From positions 18,343 to 82,342 of the forward strand of contig JBGAUK010000006.1 in assembly GCA_044228695.1 (NCBI GenBank): 64,000 nucleotides of DNA, read 5' to 3'. This DNA comes from M0108 sp044228695 (GTDB lineage: Bacteria > Pseudomonadota > Gammaproteobacteria > Chromatiales > Chromatiaceae). Of the stretch, positions 7,638-17,515 are shown in pieces. A model generated the notes under the pieces. The model worked only from the letters and a program-made list of their open reading frames with translations. It made no database searches and had not been told where the DNA came from. Position numbers and translations under genes: made by a program. Position 1 is the first letter of the stretch. The number at the start of each line of letters is the position of its first letter.

Positions 7638-8858
7638 TCAATCCAGCCGCACGCAGCCAGGTCGATCGCCCTGGCCCAACACCCAGCGATAAAGCGCCAG
7701 GGTCTCCACCGCGATGGCGTTCCAGTCGTAGCGTTGCACATAGGCCAGGCCGCGCTCGCCCATGGCCCGGCGCTCGTCATCACTCAGCGCCAGGGCCTCC
7801 CGCAACACCAGCACCAGGGGCGCCACGCCGGTCTCGATCCACCAGCCGCAGCCATGGGTCTCCAGATCCGCCCAAGGCGCGCCGCGGGTCGTGATCACCG
7901 GCACCCCGGCGGCCAGGGCCTCGGCCACCACCACGCCAAAATTCTCGCTGAAGGTCGGCAACACAAAGAGGTCCGCCTCCCGGTACAGCGCCGCCCGCCG
8001 CTCGGCCTCCACCGGGCCGACATAATCGACGACGGCCTCCAAGCCCAGGTGCCCCACCAGCCGCGCCACCTCGCCCCAATGGCCACCCTCGTCCGGCCCG
8101 GCGATGCGCAACCGCCAGCCCACCGGGGCCACCTGGCCCCAGGCCCGCACCAACTCCGGCAGGCCCTTTTTGGGATGCACCCGCGACAAAAACAGCGCAA
8201 CCCGCTCCCGGTGGCGCGGCGGCACCTCCGGCACCAGCCGCTGCCCCCGCTGGCCTTCGGGCCCCCGTGGGTCCGCCAGCGCCATCGCCTCTGTGCCATG
8301 GGCGACCGGTAAGAACACCCCGTTGGGGATCACCGCCACCGGCTGCCGCAGCCCTTGGCGGCGCAACTGGGCGTACTCCATCTCCGCGGTCGCGACGAAG
8401 GCCCGCGCCCCCGCCAAATCCCGCCGCTGAAACAGCATCAGCGCCAGCCGCTTCTTCAAGGCCTTCTGACTCAGTGCCCAGGGTTCGAGCATGCCCCGAG
8501 GATGGATGATCAGCGGCACCCCCCAGGTTCGTGCCGCCCGCGCCATCCAGTAGTTGGCGGGGTGCCAGACCCCATGACTATGAATCAGTACCGGCCGGGT
8601 GGCGGCACCGATGGTTCCCAGTTCGCGCCGCAAAGGCAGCCCCAAGGCCAGCGCCAATCGCGAGCGACTGGTGGCGATCCTTCGATCCACGCCGGGTTCG
8701 GCAGAGGAGACGAGGGGCTCATCGAGGGCGCCCTGACTCATCAGGCTGACCGACACCCCCCCGCCACCCGCCAGGGCATCCGTGAGCGCGACCACGGTGC
8801 GCGAGGGTCCACCCTGCCCAGGATGCAGGCTGGGAACGCCATGCAGGACCCGGATCAC
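7638..8858 (-). CDS. GT4-family glycosyltransferase
   Basis: GT-B fold retaining glycosyltransferase, 406 residues. The N-terminal domain opens VIRVLHGVPSLHPGQGGPS and has HSHGVWHPANYW. The C-terminal nucleotide-sugar domain shows LFLSRVHPKKGLPELVRAW and the E-x7-E motif in FSENFGVVVAEALAAGVPV. GTG at 8858 is chosen because it forms a GTGA overlap with the asparagine synthetase stop; the longer frame adds a glycine-rich leader that is only the other gene read in a different frame. Confidence 0.88.
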   Translation of the reverse strand: MIRVLHGVPSLHPGQGGPSRTVVALTDALAGGGGVSVSLMSQGALDEPLVSSAEPGVDRRIATSRSRLALALGLPLRRELGTIGAATRPVLIHSHGVWHPANYWMARAARTWGVPLIIHPRGMLEPWALSQKALKKRLALMLFQRRDLAGARAFVATAEMEYAQLRRQGLRQPVAVIPNGVFLPVAHGTEAMALADPRGPEGQRGQRLVPEVPPRHRERVALFLSRVHPKKGLPELVRAWGQVAPVGWRLRIAGPDEGGHWGEVARLVGHLGLEAVVDYVGPVEAERRAALYREADLFVLPTFSENFGVVVAEALAAGVPVITTRGAPWADLETHGCGWWIETGVAPLVLVLREALALSDDERRAMGERGLAYVQRYDWNAIAVETLALYRWVLGQGDRPGCVRLD

Positions 8859-10750
8859 CCTGACCCCGCCCACAGGGTAGCATCCTGGGCCAAGGCATAG
8901 ACCAGGCGTCGCGACCAATGACAACCCGGCCGCGCCAGTTGCGGTACCCGCCGCCACACATCCAGCCCCTCCACCTGGCCGAGCCAATCGGCGAAAGGCA
9001 CCGTGAAGCCAGTCTTAGGGCGCTGGCGGATCAGCGCCGGCAAGGGCCGCCGTGGCGCCATGGCCAGCGCCTGCTTGCCAATCGCCCGGGGCTGGCCGGA
9101 TGCCAGCAACAAGGGCGCGACCCGGCTCAACAGCGTGGTATCCACCAGCGGCACCCGGATCTCGATGCCGTGCGCCATGCCCGCCCAGTCCGCGTCCCGC
9201 AACAACTGGTTGCGCATATATAGCCCCGCCTCCAGGGCCGCCACCCGCCCGAAGTCCGTACCCGGATCGGGCGTCATGGCCGCGTCGATCAGCCCGAAAG
9301 GCCGCAGCCGTTCCAGCCCCTCCCGTGCCGCCTCCTCCCCCATCAGGGCCGGAAGTTCCCAGGGCATGAAGAGACCGCGCCGCAACAACCAGGCGCCGGG
9401 CCAGGTGCCACCAAACTCCAGCAGGCTCAGCGCCTTGGGAGAAAGGTGTCGGGTGAAAGGGGAAAGGAGAAAGGTGAAAGGCGAAGGATGATGGGACGAA
9501 AGGGATTGGCCCAGGCGGCGCAGGGCTAGCCCCAGACCGGGTATGCGCGCCGGGGAGCCCAGCCAGCGTGTCCAGCGCGGCAGATCATGGAAGGCCGGGT
9601 AGCCCCCAAACAACTCGTCGCCGCCCAGGCCGGAGACCGCCACCTTCAACCCCGCCAGGCGCGCCGCCTCGCTGGCATACCAGGTGTTCACCCCATCGCT
9701 GCTGGGCTGATCCATCGCCGCCCGAATGCGCGGCCAATCGTCCCGAAAGCGCGCCGCACTGATCCGATGCACCCGATGGGTCGCGCCATAGTGGGCCGCT
9801 ACCGTCGCCGCCAGCGGCGTCTCGTCCTGGGGCAGACCCTGGTAGTCATCGAAGGCCACCGTCAGCGTTTGCGGCATCTGTCCCGCCTCCGCCATCAGCC
9901 CCACCAAGGCGCCGGAATCGATGCCGGCGGACAGGAAGGCCCCGACCGGGACATCGGCCACCAGATGGTGACGCACCGCGTCACCCAGCGCCGCCGCGAT
10001 CTCCTCCGCCAACCCTCCGGCCGGGCCGGTGACCCGGGTCTCCGCCGCCGCGCGCCACAACTCCGCCAGCCCCTGCCAGCACACCGGACCCTCTACCCGC
10101 CCCTCCCGCACCCGCAGCCAGCACCCGGCCGGCAGGGCCCGCACGGACCGCAGGGCGGTAAAGGGCTCCGGCAGGGTACCAAGCAAATAAAACCCCGCCA
10201 GCCCCGCCAGATCCGTCTCCCCCCCCACCATTCCCCCCGCCCGCAGAGCCTGCACCTGGGAGGCCACCCGCAGGGTGCGGCCATCGTCGGCGTAGTAGAG
10301 GGGCTTGATGCCATAGGCATCACGCGCCACAAACAGCGACTTCTCCCAGGCATCCCAGATAGCAAAGGCGAACATGCCCCGCAAGCGACCCAGCATCGCC
10401 GGGCCCAGCGCGCCAAAGAGCGCCAACAGCACCTCGGTATCCGAGTGGGACCGAAACCGATAGCCCCCCCCCTCCAGCTCGTCGCGCAGGGCCTGATAGT
10501 TGTAGATCTCGCCATTGAAGACGATGTGGAACCGCCCATCCTGGCTGGCCATCGGCTGCGCGCCCAGGGTGGACAGGTCAATGATGGCCAGCCGCCGATG
10601 GGCCAATCCGACCCGGCGCTCGTCCGATATCCAGAGGCCCGCCCCATCCGGACCGCGCGCCAGCATCCGCTCGCGCATCCGCAGCAATTCAGCCTCGTCG
10701 ACCGGCGGGGCCTCGGGGTGATAGGCCAGGATCGTCGCTAGACCACACAT
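8855..10750 (-). CDS. asnB: Asparagine synthetase (glutamine-hydrolysing)-type amidotransferase
   Basis: 631 residues. Starts MCGLATIL, so Cys2 is the N-terminal nucleophile of the glutaminase domain; RGPDGAGLW and FNGEIYNYQALRDEL follow. The synthetase domain has the PP-loop in VPVGAFLSAGIDSGALVG and SGLGGDELFGGYPAFHD. Such enzymes in polysaccharide loci amidate sugar acids or make asparagine. An unusual insert, SPFTFLLSPFTRHLSPK, is encoded by seven tandem GA-rich heptamers (9438-9486) yet keeps the frame. An 85-base shard of this region is found at 1594-1680. ATG at 10750 is dictated by the catalytic cysteine. Confidence 0.92.
   Translation of the reverse strand: MCGLATILAYHPEAPPVDEAELLRMRERMLARGPDGAGLWISDERRVGLAHRRLAIIDLSTLGAQPMASQDGRFHIVFNGEIYNYQALRDELEGGGYRFRSHSDTEVLLALFGALGPAMLGRLRGMFAFAIWDAWEKSLFVARDAYGIKPLYYADDGRTLRVASQVQALRAGGMVGGETDLAGLAGFYLLGTLPEPFTALRSVRALPAGCWLRVREGRVEGPVCWQGLAELWRAAAETRVTGPAGGLAEEIAAALGDAVRHHLVADVPVGAFLSAGIDSGALVGLMAEAGQMPQTLTVAFDDYQGLPQDETPLAATVAAHYGATHRVHRISAARFRDDWPRIRAAMDQPSSDGVNTWYASEAARLAGLKVAVSGLGGDELFGGYPAFHDLPRWTRWLGSPARIPGLGLALRRLGQSLSSHHPSPFTFLLSPFTRHLSPKALSLLEFGGTWPGAWLLRRGLFMPWELPALMGEEAAREGLERLRPFGLIDAAMTPDPGTDFGRVAALEAGLYMRNQLLRDADWAGMAHGIEIRVPLVDTTLLSRVAPLLLASGQPRAIGKQALAMAPRRPLPALIRQRPKTGFTVPFADWLGQVEGLDVWRRVPQLARPGCHWSRRLVYALAQDATLWAGSG
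9438..9486 (+). repeat. Seven tandem heptamers inside the asnB-like gene
   Basis: Units of the type GGTGAAA, GGGGAAA, GGAGAAA, GGCGAAG run head to tail for 49 bases. Short tandem heptamers of this kind are usually intergenic; here they are translated on the opposite strand. The unit length is not a multiple of three, but the reading frame survives. Confidence 0.7.
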
Positions 10751-10775
10751 CGGGCCATCCCCAGTATGGCGGCCC

Positions 10776-10970
10776 TCATGCCCGCCCCCTTGACCCAAGC
10801 GCTGCCCGCGCCTGCATCGCCCGGTATAGCGCGGCATACTGGGCAGCGATCTCGGCCAGATTGAAGCGCCGCACCTTCTCAAAACCCTCCCGGACATCCG
10901 CATACAGAAGCTCAATGCTGTAAAAGCCAGACACCGGACAGCGCAGCAATTGGGTAACGCGGATTTTCAC
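10776..10970 (-). pseudogene. Possible C-terminal remnant of a glycosyltransferase
   Basis: A 64-codon frame whose middle, KVRRFNLAEIAAQYAALYRAM, looks like the last helix of GT4 glycosyltransferases. The first 25 residues are not recognised. It fits between the asparagine synthetase and the polymerase genes in the same direction. It could also be a small real protein; a relic is more likely. Confidence 0.35.
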
Positions 10971-12595
10971 CTTGGGATTGAAGTAATCAAGCTGCCTTTC
11001 GGTCCCCCGTTAATGCTCAAGCAAAATTCGTTGACATAGGCGCTTAGATGGCTGTTCCGAGTGGCTAGCCTGATTAAGGGTGAGACCAATTGGGAATAAC
11101 TGTTTATGGTCCGTCCCCCTGCAAACGGATCGCCCTGAAGGTCTGGTGTCGTAGGCCTCGCCGCCGGGGCTCCCGCCCAATCCACCGTTCCCATCCTTTG
11201 TTCCCAACGCAAACGCCCCTGAGCGTAGTACAGTTCAATCCCCGCGCTCACCAGTGCGAACAGCATTCCGGCCACCAGCCCCAACAAGATCAGCACAACA
11301 TAATCACTATAGAGCTGAACCGCTACGCCAAAGGTCGCCAGGTTCGCGATCAAAAAAGCGGCAAAGGATGCACCGTAAATCATCCAGCGCTCGTTGATCC
11401 GCGCCAGCATCCGTAACCCTGCCCACATCCGCGTCGTCAGGCAATAGAGCAGCCAGATCATGGCCACCAGGCCTGCCAGGCCTAGCTCCACAATGATCAT
11501 GCCGAGCCCTGCCTCTGCTGAACCGCCGACCGCCTGCGCGCCACTCCCGCCCGCAAAGCGCGCGCCCTGTCCCGCTACCCCGGCGCCCACGCCGATACCG
11601 CCGGAACGGTACCAGGCTGATTGCACCAGATTGAGCGTGGTGTCCAGCCGATCATCGGTCGATTCCAACACCGATAGCCCGCGTTCAGAATAGGCCGAGG
11701 TTTCTCCGATTCCTTCTTCGTGTCCCAGGAGACTGAATGCGAGGGTTCCCACTACCGCGAGCAGCAGGAGAATGCCGTTTGCCCGGGTCAATCCCTTGCG
11801 GAGCAGAAGAATCAGTACCCATTGAAAGGAAAAGAACACCGTTAGTGTCATCAACATTTTGCGCCGTCCCGTCAGGATAATCACACCCACCAGCAGGCTC
11901 CCGAGGAGACCCGCTACGATCATAGACAGGAGCGAAGGTTTGCGGATGACCAAGATCGACAAAAAGGCGATGGAGGTTGCGGCATGCCAGGCCGCCAGTT
12001 CGCCGACCCTGAAGATGCCCGGATAGGAGGCCATCGAGGCGCCGCCGAACGAGATGACAAGTTGGGTACCCGTGAAGGTGCCCACATCGCGCAGCACCGG
12101 CCATTGGTCGCCATATTCGGCGGAGAGATAGACGGTCAGCGCCGAGGGGACCATGATCAGAACATAAACGGTCAGGAGATGGATGATCCGTTGCTCAGAA
12201 CGGGCATAGGCAAACCCGATCAAGAGCGCTAGGATCGGCCCAAGATAGAAGACTAGGCCCAGCACCGCGATCATCGGATTGCCCCAACGGACCAGGGTGT
12301 GACCGGCCTGCAGCACCACCACCAGGATGAAGAGACCCCAGGCCGTTCGCAGCCGGGCATCATGCAGATAGAGCGGGCGCAGCCCCCGCACCGATCCCTG
12401 CGCGTAGGCGACGATAAAGATCAGCACGAACATCGAACCGATCCCCAGAATGAAATAGGCGGGCGCGCCTGGAGTCAATTTACGCAGGACATCCTGCAAA
12501 ACGCCGATGAGGAAGAGCACCGGCAGCGCCTTGCGCCAGTCATGAAGGATGAGCGCCGCGGCGATGACCGCTATGAAAATAGTGATCGGAGTCAT
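10967..12595 (-). CDS. O-antigen polymerase/ligase-like membrane protein
   Basis: About 542 residues with some twelve hydrophobic segments, beginning TPITIFIAVIAAALILHDWRK. A large loop between late segments (roughly residues 320-370, rich in Gly and Ser) is placed as the periplasmic loop of Wzy/WaaL proteins. Pairwise sequence signatures of this class are weak, so the call rests on topology and context. The last 80 residues are hydrophilic and atypical. ATG at 12595 starts just before the first membrane segment. Confidence 0.7.
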   Translation of the reverse strand: MTPITIFIAVIAAALILHDWRKALPVLFLIGVLQDVLRKLTPGAPAYFILGIGSMFVLIFIVAYAQGSVRGLRPLYLHDARLRTAWGLFILVVVLQAGHTLVRWGNPMIAVLGLVFYLGPILALLIGFAYARSEQRIIHLLTVYVLIMVPSALTVYLSAEYGDQWPVLRDVGTFTGTQLVISFGGASMASYPGIFRVGELAAWHAATSIAFLSILVIRKPSLLSMIVAGLLGSLLVGVIILTGRRKMLMTLTVFFSFQWVLILLLRKGLTRANGILLLLAVVGTLAFSLLGHEEGIGETSAYSERGLSVLESTDDRLDTTLNLVQSAWYRSGGIGVGAGVAGQGARFAGGSGAQAVGGSAEAGLGMIIVELGLAGLVAMIWLLYCLTTRMWAGLRMLARINERWMIYGASFAAFLIANLATFGVAVQLYSDYVVLILLGLVAGMLFALVSAGIELYYAQGRLRWEQRMGTVDWAGAPAARPTTPDLQGDPFAGGRTINSYSQLVSPLIRLATRNSHLSAYVNEFCLSINGGPKGSLITSIPR

Positions 12596-12727
12596 GGCGT
12601 CAGGATCTTGGTCAGTTCCGGGCGTCAGGCCCACGCTTGGAATCATCAGAATGCGTCGTCAAATGCCGCTGCGTCACGAAGGCCATCTGGTTACTCTGCA
12701 GACTAAAAGGAAAATAGATCGGGTTAC

Positions 12728-13918
12728 TCATCCGGCTTTTGAGGCTAGCTGCCGCAAGGCCTCTAAGGTCCCAACAACCGCGCGCTCCACCGAGTAATCC
12801 GCCAGCACCCGTTGCCGAGCCCGCTCGCCCATAGCCCGCAGGCGAGCGGTATCGGAAGCGAATTCCCGCAACAAATTGGCCAGCGCCGGGACATTACCCA
12901 TGGGAAAGATGGCCCCGGTTTTACCGGCAAGGATCAAATCCGCCCCGCAACCGACTTGGTCGCTCACGATGGCCGGCAGCCCGCAAGCCATGGCCTCGTT
13001 CACCACCAGGCCCCAGGTTTCGCCATGATCCGACGGCAGGACCAGACAATCCGCGGCGACATAGGCCTGGGCCAGTTCCGTCTGGTTCAGAAACCCGGCG
13101 AAGGTGACGGGCAACCGCTCGCGTTCAGCCAGCTCCCGGGCCGCCGCCAATAGCTCACCGGCTCCTGCAATGAGTAGGTGCGCCTGCGTGCCCTGCTGGA
13201 CAGCCAGGCCCAAGGCTCTTAGAGCATCAAGGGGATGTTTCTTCGGGATCAGCTTGCCGGAAAAGAGAAAGCAGGTTGCATCAGCCGGGATGCCCCAGTC
13301 GCGACGCAAGTCCAGGCGCCGTTCGTGAAGACCGGCGGCGGCCGTCATAAAGCGCTGGTTGTCTATAAAGTGTGGAGTATCGAAGATCCGCTCAGGCGAT
13401 ACGCCATTTTCCAAGTAGAAAGCACGGTTGGCCTGCCCTACCGCTAAAACGGCATCAAACCGAGTTAACAACTGGCGGTGCAAGAACCTTTTCCACCAAG
13501 TCCGTTGTTTCAGGTTGTTTGAATCACCCCGAACGATGCGAGGAATGCCTAGTCGCACGCAGGCCCACCAGGCTTGCACCAGCATCCGGGAATACCAGCC
13601 AGTCAGGATTACCGCATCGGGCCGCCAGTCGCGCAAGACCCGCCCGATTTCCGGGGTGTCACAGCCGCCGAAAGTGTCGAGCGAAGGGGGCTGGGCGACA
13701 TTCTGCAGCAACTTCCAGCGGTAATCTTCTAGTAGGGGAATATCCCATTGGAAGCCGACCCCGAAGCCGACCCCCTGCTGCGCCGCATCCGGCAGCATGC
13801 CGTAGAAGACCCTCAATTCCAGCTCGGGCTGCTTGGCCAGGTGCTGGAACCAGGGGATCTGATATTGGATAGGATGGGTGGCGACAATGGCGATGCGGGT
13901 GGTGGTGTTGGCACTCAC
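12728..13918 (-). CDS. GT4-family glycosyltransferase
   Basis: 396 residues, GT-B fold. Opens RIAIVATHPIQYQIPWFQHL, typical of a subgroup found in exopolysaccharide loci. The C-terminal domain has FLFSGKLIPKKHPLDALRA and the catalytic-region motif HGETWGLVVNEAMACGLPA. Separate from its neighbours by short gaps; same direction as the cluster. Donor and acceptor unknown. Confidence 0.88.
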   Translation of the reverse strand: MSANTTTRIAIVATHPIQYQIPWFQHLAKQPELELRVFYGMLPDAAQQGVGFGVGFQWDIPLLEDYRWKLLQNVAQPPSLDTFGGCDTPEIGRVLRDWRPDAVILTGWYSRMLVQAWWACVRLGIPRIVRGDSNNLKQRTWWKRFLHRQLLTRFDAVLAVGQANRAFYLENGVSPERIFDTPHFIDNQRFMTAAAGLHERRLDLRRDWGIPADATCFLFSGKLIPKKHPLDALRALGLAVQQGTQAHLLIAGAGELLAAARELAERERLPVTFAGFLNQTELAQAYVAADCLVLPSDHGETWGLVVNEAMACGLPAIVSDQVGCGADLILAGKTGAIFPMGNVPALANLLREFASDTARLRAMGERARQRVLADYSVERAVVGTLEALRQLASKAG

Positions 13919-13942
13919 GGTTGACCTCTCACAAGCGGGTGG

Positions 13943-14869
13943 TCAGCGCCGTGTGACCGATGCAGGGATTGGCAGGGAACGGGGTCCACGCCAGGCAAGA
14001 CCGAGTGCCCAGGCCATAGCAAGCAGTTGGGCCAGCAGGGTAACCGGTATCCACCAAGGCTGGCGCAAGTGGTGGCGGGTCGCGACTGACTGTGGCACCA
14101 GCCCAAGAAACCTGACCAGGCCCCTCCATCCCGTCCAGGTCCGCAAGCAGTAATAGTAGGCCCCCACAGCATGGTCGGGCTTGAAGGTGGTCAGATGCTC
14201 ACCGAAGCTGCGGGTGCCCCCCGTGGTGACCTTGAGGTGGTGGAGACAGGCCTTCGGCTCGAAGTAGATGCGATGGCCGGCCCGGCGCAGCCGATACGCA
14301 AACTCAGCCTCGAAACGGTAGGCAACCCTGACAAAGTTCTCGTCGAAGCCCCCGAGAGCCAACGCCACATCGCGGCGGATTGAAAAGTTGCAACCTATGA
14401 ACTCGTCCATCCAGCCTGGCCGAAGGCTGGCGAAATGGAATTCGGTGGCTGCGTCAAAATCCACCCCCTCCTGCCAAGGCTGGATCACCCGGCCGGCGAC
14501 CAGGGCAGTTGCGCCATCCTGATGGGCTGAGAGATGTGCAGACAGCAGGTCCGGCTCTGGCCGGATGTCGTCGTCGAGGAATAAGATGATGTCAGTACTG
14601 GCAGCCAGCAGCCCCTGATTCATGGCTTGCGGAATCGAGGGTTTCGGCAGGCGTAGCCAGCGAATGCGGCCTCCCATGTTCCAGCTGCCAAGCAGGTCCA
14701 CAACCGCGGTTGTGTGTACTGGCGTCTGATCCAAAACCAGGATTTCCGCTGGAGGTGGGTCGAGGGCCAGTACCGCGCACAGGGTGTCGATTAACACCTG
14801 ATCGCGGCCGAAGGTTGGAATGGCGACCGTGATCTCATGCCGCAAACTGGATAGGGCTTGGGGACTCAT
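13943..14869 (-). CDS. Family 2 glycosyltransferase
   Basis: 308 residues, GT-A fold. The sequence EITVAIPTFGRDQVLIDTL starts the nucleotide-binding domain; LFLDDDIRPEPDLL carries the DxD metal site near residue 95, and NFSIRRDVALALGGFDENF is the acceptor-side motif. The C-terminal hydrophobic stretch LLAQLLAMAWALGLAW suggests membrane attachment. Probably co-transcribed with the GT4 gene that begins 25 bases downstream. Confidence 0.87.
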   Translation of the reverse strand: MSPQALSSLRHEITVAIPTFGRDQVLIDTLCAVLALDPPPAEILVLDQTPVHTTAVVDLLGSWNMGGRIRWLRLPKPSIPQAMNQGLLAASTDIILFLDDDIRPEPDLLSAHLSAHQDGATALVAGRVIQPWQEGVDFDAATEFHFASLRPGWMDEFIGCNFSIRRDVALALGGFDENFVRVAYRFEAEFAYRLRRAGHRIYFEPKACLHHLKVTTGGTRSFGEHLTTFKPDHAVGAYYYCLRTWTGWRGLVRFLGLVPQSVATRHHLRQPWWIPVTLLAQLLAMAWALGLAWRGPRSLPIPASVTRR

Positions 14870-14916
14870 CGCAAGGCGTTACTACTTAGTCAACCCCCCC
14901 AGCCCCGCCCATCGCT

Positions 14917-15364
14917 TTACGCGAAGCGCGGCTGGGGGGCGCATTGGAAGGTCGGGGGGAGGGCGCCGAAGAAATTTACGGCCTGTTGGAGGATGGAGGC
15001 AAGATAGGTTCGTAGGGCGCAGAAAACGTCGAGGCTGGCAGCGATGAGCGCAGCGCCCATGGCGCCAACGGTCGGCGCCAGCAGCATCTGCGCTACGGAT
15101 TGGATCGCCAGCAACCGTAGTGTCGAACATCGGCAGTCCGTTGTGGCCCGGTTGGCCGCCCGTCGACTCCCCGCCCCGGGTGCGCAACGACTGCGGCTGG
15201 GGTTGGTTCAGGACGTCCGATGGGGGTGGCTTTCTAGAGTTGCGGTTGATTTTCGCCAGACGACTTTGCCGTTCCGTCAGCGTGGAGACGCGCACCCACA
15301 ACGCCCAAAGCACGGCATCTTTCTCGGCAGCGCTCAGATGCGTAAGATCAGGCAGCGGTTCCAT
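14917..15364 (-). pseudogene. IS66-family transposase remnant
   Basis: The 5' part from ATG at 15364 reads MEPLPDLTHLSAAEKDAVLW, then RLAKINRNSRKPPPSD and GGQPGHNG, the typical N-terminus of IS66 TnpC. Around 15115 the frame changes and continues as ALRTYLASILQQAVNFFGAL, which resembles an IS66-type C-terminal end. The catalytic core is missing, so this is an internally deleted relic. It separates two groups of glycan genes. Confidence 0.65.
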
Positions 15365-15372
15365 GGTTTTGG

Positions 15373-16215
15373 TTATCCCTTGGCGTGCCGCCTGTCCAAG
15401 CAAAACATGTGCGGGGGCTTTGCGGGACCTGGGTATTTGCCAGAAATCATAATTTGCGCTCCAAGATATTTCGCCAAAAATAGAGATTTAAGTATCGTAT
15501 TATCAAGAATCTTCAAAATACGATATGGTATAAACCCATGAAGATACCTGATTTTCATATTTCCAGAAATGACTGGGCTTTCAAAATAATAACTATTTAT
15601 ATCCCCCAATCCACATTCAGCAAATACCTTGATCAACTCATCTTTCTTGTAGGCATAGAAATGTCCGTCACTGTCAGCGGTAAACTGCAGGTGCTGCCAC
15701 TGCGACGGATCACCGAGTTCTGTGAATGCCGGAAGATCATTTCGTACATAATCACCATTTGGGGTTGTAACAACGATGCGTCCACCGGGACGCAAAACAG
15801 AGCAAAGCTTAGCAACTAGAGATCCAGGATATACAAGGTGCTCAATAATTTGATTGGCAAAAATAAGATCGTATTCCCCTGGAATAGAGGCCTCTAAAAC
15901 ATTCAAAGAGAGAAACGTGATGTTGCCATGGGTATATCTTGTTTTTGCATACTCAATAAACTCAGGCCTTATATCCAACGCCGTCACCTCATGTCCAAGT
16001 TCCGCAAGTTTCAGAGCCAATGTCGCCTGTGCGCAGCCGACATCTAATATCTTTCTTGGGGTAGCGCCAGCTATCTCAATATAGCGCTCTAGCTGGCGCC
16101 GGTATTGATTCCACACCTGCGGAGCTATATGAGGATCCCATATCTCCTGCATGTCATGCCGAAATAGAGACTTCACCTCGGGAGACCAATCTCCCTCGTA
16201 AACTGGCGCCTTCAT
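15373..16215 (-). CDS. SAM-dependent methyltransferase
   Basis: 280 residues. Motif I is ILDVGCAQATLALKLAELG near residue 60, with DLIFANQIIEHLVYPGSL and LRPGGRIVVTTPNG further on. ATG at 16215 (MKAPVYEGDWSPEVK) is preferred; the longer frame runs through the next gene's stop. It is AT-rich like the following glycosyltransferase, and the two probably arrived together. Its 3' end abuts the IS66 relic but is complete. Confidence 0.83.
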   Translation of the reverse strand: MKAPVYEGDWSPEVKSLFRHDMQEIWDPHIAPQVWNQYRRQLERYIEIAGATPRKILDVGCAQATLALKLAELGHEVTALDIRPEFIEYAKTRYTHGNITFLSLNVLEASIPGEYDLIFANQIIEHLVYPGSLVAKLCSVLRPGGRIVVTTPNGDYVRNDLPAFTELGDPSQWQHLQFTADSDGHFYAYKKDELIKVFAECGLGDINSYYFESPVISGNMKIRYLHGFIPYRILKILDNTILKSLFLAKYLGAQIMISGKYPGPAKPPHMFCLDRRHAKG

Positions 16216-16220
16216 ATGTA

Positions 16221-17195
16221 TCACTTCCCTTGGATGATTGACTTCAATCGGTAATAAAAAGCTATAGGCACAGTTTGAGCAGTTCGAGCCCATGCGCGCC
16301 AATGTAATGGATCATAAGTAAGGGCTAATATAAAGTATCTCGCAGATGCCGCGAGGTTATGACTACCTATACATGACCCCAAAAAATAGTACCCTGCCCC
16401 AATCTGATGATTATCATGCTGGGCAACTATGGACGCCGCATTTTCGAAATCGCTAACAATCTGAAGATCACTTTGCCCGGTTTTTCTCTTCTTGCGGCTA
16501 TTGACTATGATTTCAAGGGCCTGAGCCTGCCTTTGCTGATGGCGTTGGCTAATTGATCCAATATTCCAAACCGCTTCGTATCCAATATCCGAAATACCCC
16601 AGCAGATGCCAAAGTCAGCCATTCTTACCCATAGATCAATATCTTGAGCCACGCGAAACGCCCCGCGGTATCCATCAATCGCCTGATACACATCCTTTCT
16701 GAACATTGTCGCACCATGATGTGACGGCCCACGCAAACCCTTGGGATCATCATCCTGCAAGTATCGATGTAATTCAAATCCACTACAATTGCTCTCTGAC
16801 ATAAACTCGCCACGCGGACCGATAAATCGAGTGCCGCAGGCCGTCATCACAACATCCGGTCGTTGATTTAATAAATCAACTTGCAACCTTAATCGGCCAG
16901 GGAGGGATCGATCGCCAGCATCTTGGCGCGCGATATATCTTCCCCTGGCCATGCGACATCCATTAATCAGCGCCTTTGTAATGCCCGTATTGCTTTGATT
17001 CAATACCCGCACTCGCTCATCTTGGGAGGCCAGTCGAGTCAAGAGTTCAGCAGTTTGGTCTGTTGATCCATCATTGACGATGATCAACTCAAATATAACA
17101 CCATCTTGCGAAAGTATGGAATCCAGTGACGGGCGAAGAGATTCACCGCCATTGAATACCGCCATCACCACGGATATTTCGACCGATTCGATCAA
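16221..17195 (-). CDS. Family 2 glycosyltransferase
   Basis: 324 residues. Opens EISVVMAVFNGGESLRPSL with NDGSTDQTAELL, then RQDAGDRSLPGRL in place of the usual DxDD motif, and FRVAQDIDLWVRM. The metal-site region therefore reads QDAGD, a common variant. AT-rich relative to the genome. It forms a pair with the methyltransferase that starts five bases downstream. Donor sugar unknown. Confidence 0.85.
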   Translation of the reverse strand: MIESVEISVVMAVFNGGESLRPSLDSILSQDGVIFELIIVNDGSTDQTAELLTRLASQDERVRVLNQSNTGITKALINGCRMARGRYIARQDAGDRSLPGRLRLQVDLLNQRPDVVMTACGTRFIGPRGEFMSESNCSGFELHRYLQDDDPKGLRGPSHHGATMFRKDVYQAIDGYRGAFRVAQDIDLWVRMADFGICWGISDIGYEAVWNIGSISQRHQQRQAQALEIIVNSRKKRKTGQSDLQIVSDFENAASIVAQHDNHQIGAGYYFLGSCIGSHNLAASARYFILALTYDPLHWRAWARTAQTVPIAFYYRLKSIIQGK

Positions 17196-17284
17196 TCGAT
17201 ATTCCCCGCTCGTAAATCACGAAAGCCACTAGACATCCATAGCCAAAAAGTCATTGACCCGAGCGCCTTCGGTGACCTGAATAG

Positions 17285-17444
17285 CAGATATATCTGAGCA
17301 ACACGCACTGGCGGTAGGCCGGGGTCACCGCGTCGATGAACCTGGCGTCGCCCTGCTGGACCGTGAGCAGGTACAGCGGCCGGTCGATGCAGTACTGCCG
17401 AGAAATCCAATCGGGTAGCTCCAGGGCAAGATCGGCGCATCAAC
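17285..17444 (-). other. Unrecognised coding relic
   Basis: Between two glycosyltransferase genes the minus strand holds an open stretch reading DLALELPDWISRQYCIDRPL and then LLTVQQGDARFIDAVTPAYR, with no start codon in frame. The composition is protein-like, but no family is recognised. It is probably the 3' end of a lost gene. The remainder of 17196-17515 shows nothing. Confidence 0.25.
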
Positions 17445-17515
17445 TCGCTGGAGAGGAGTGAACGAACGGGTATGACTGGGGCATGAGATGTAGCCCTGTT
17501 TCCATTATAAATCTG

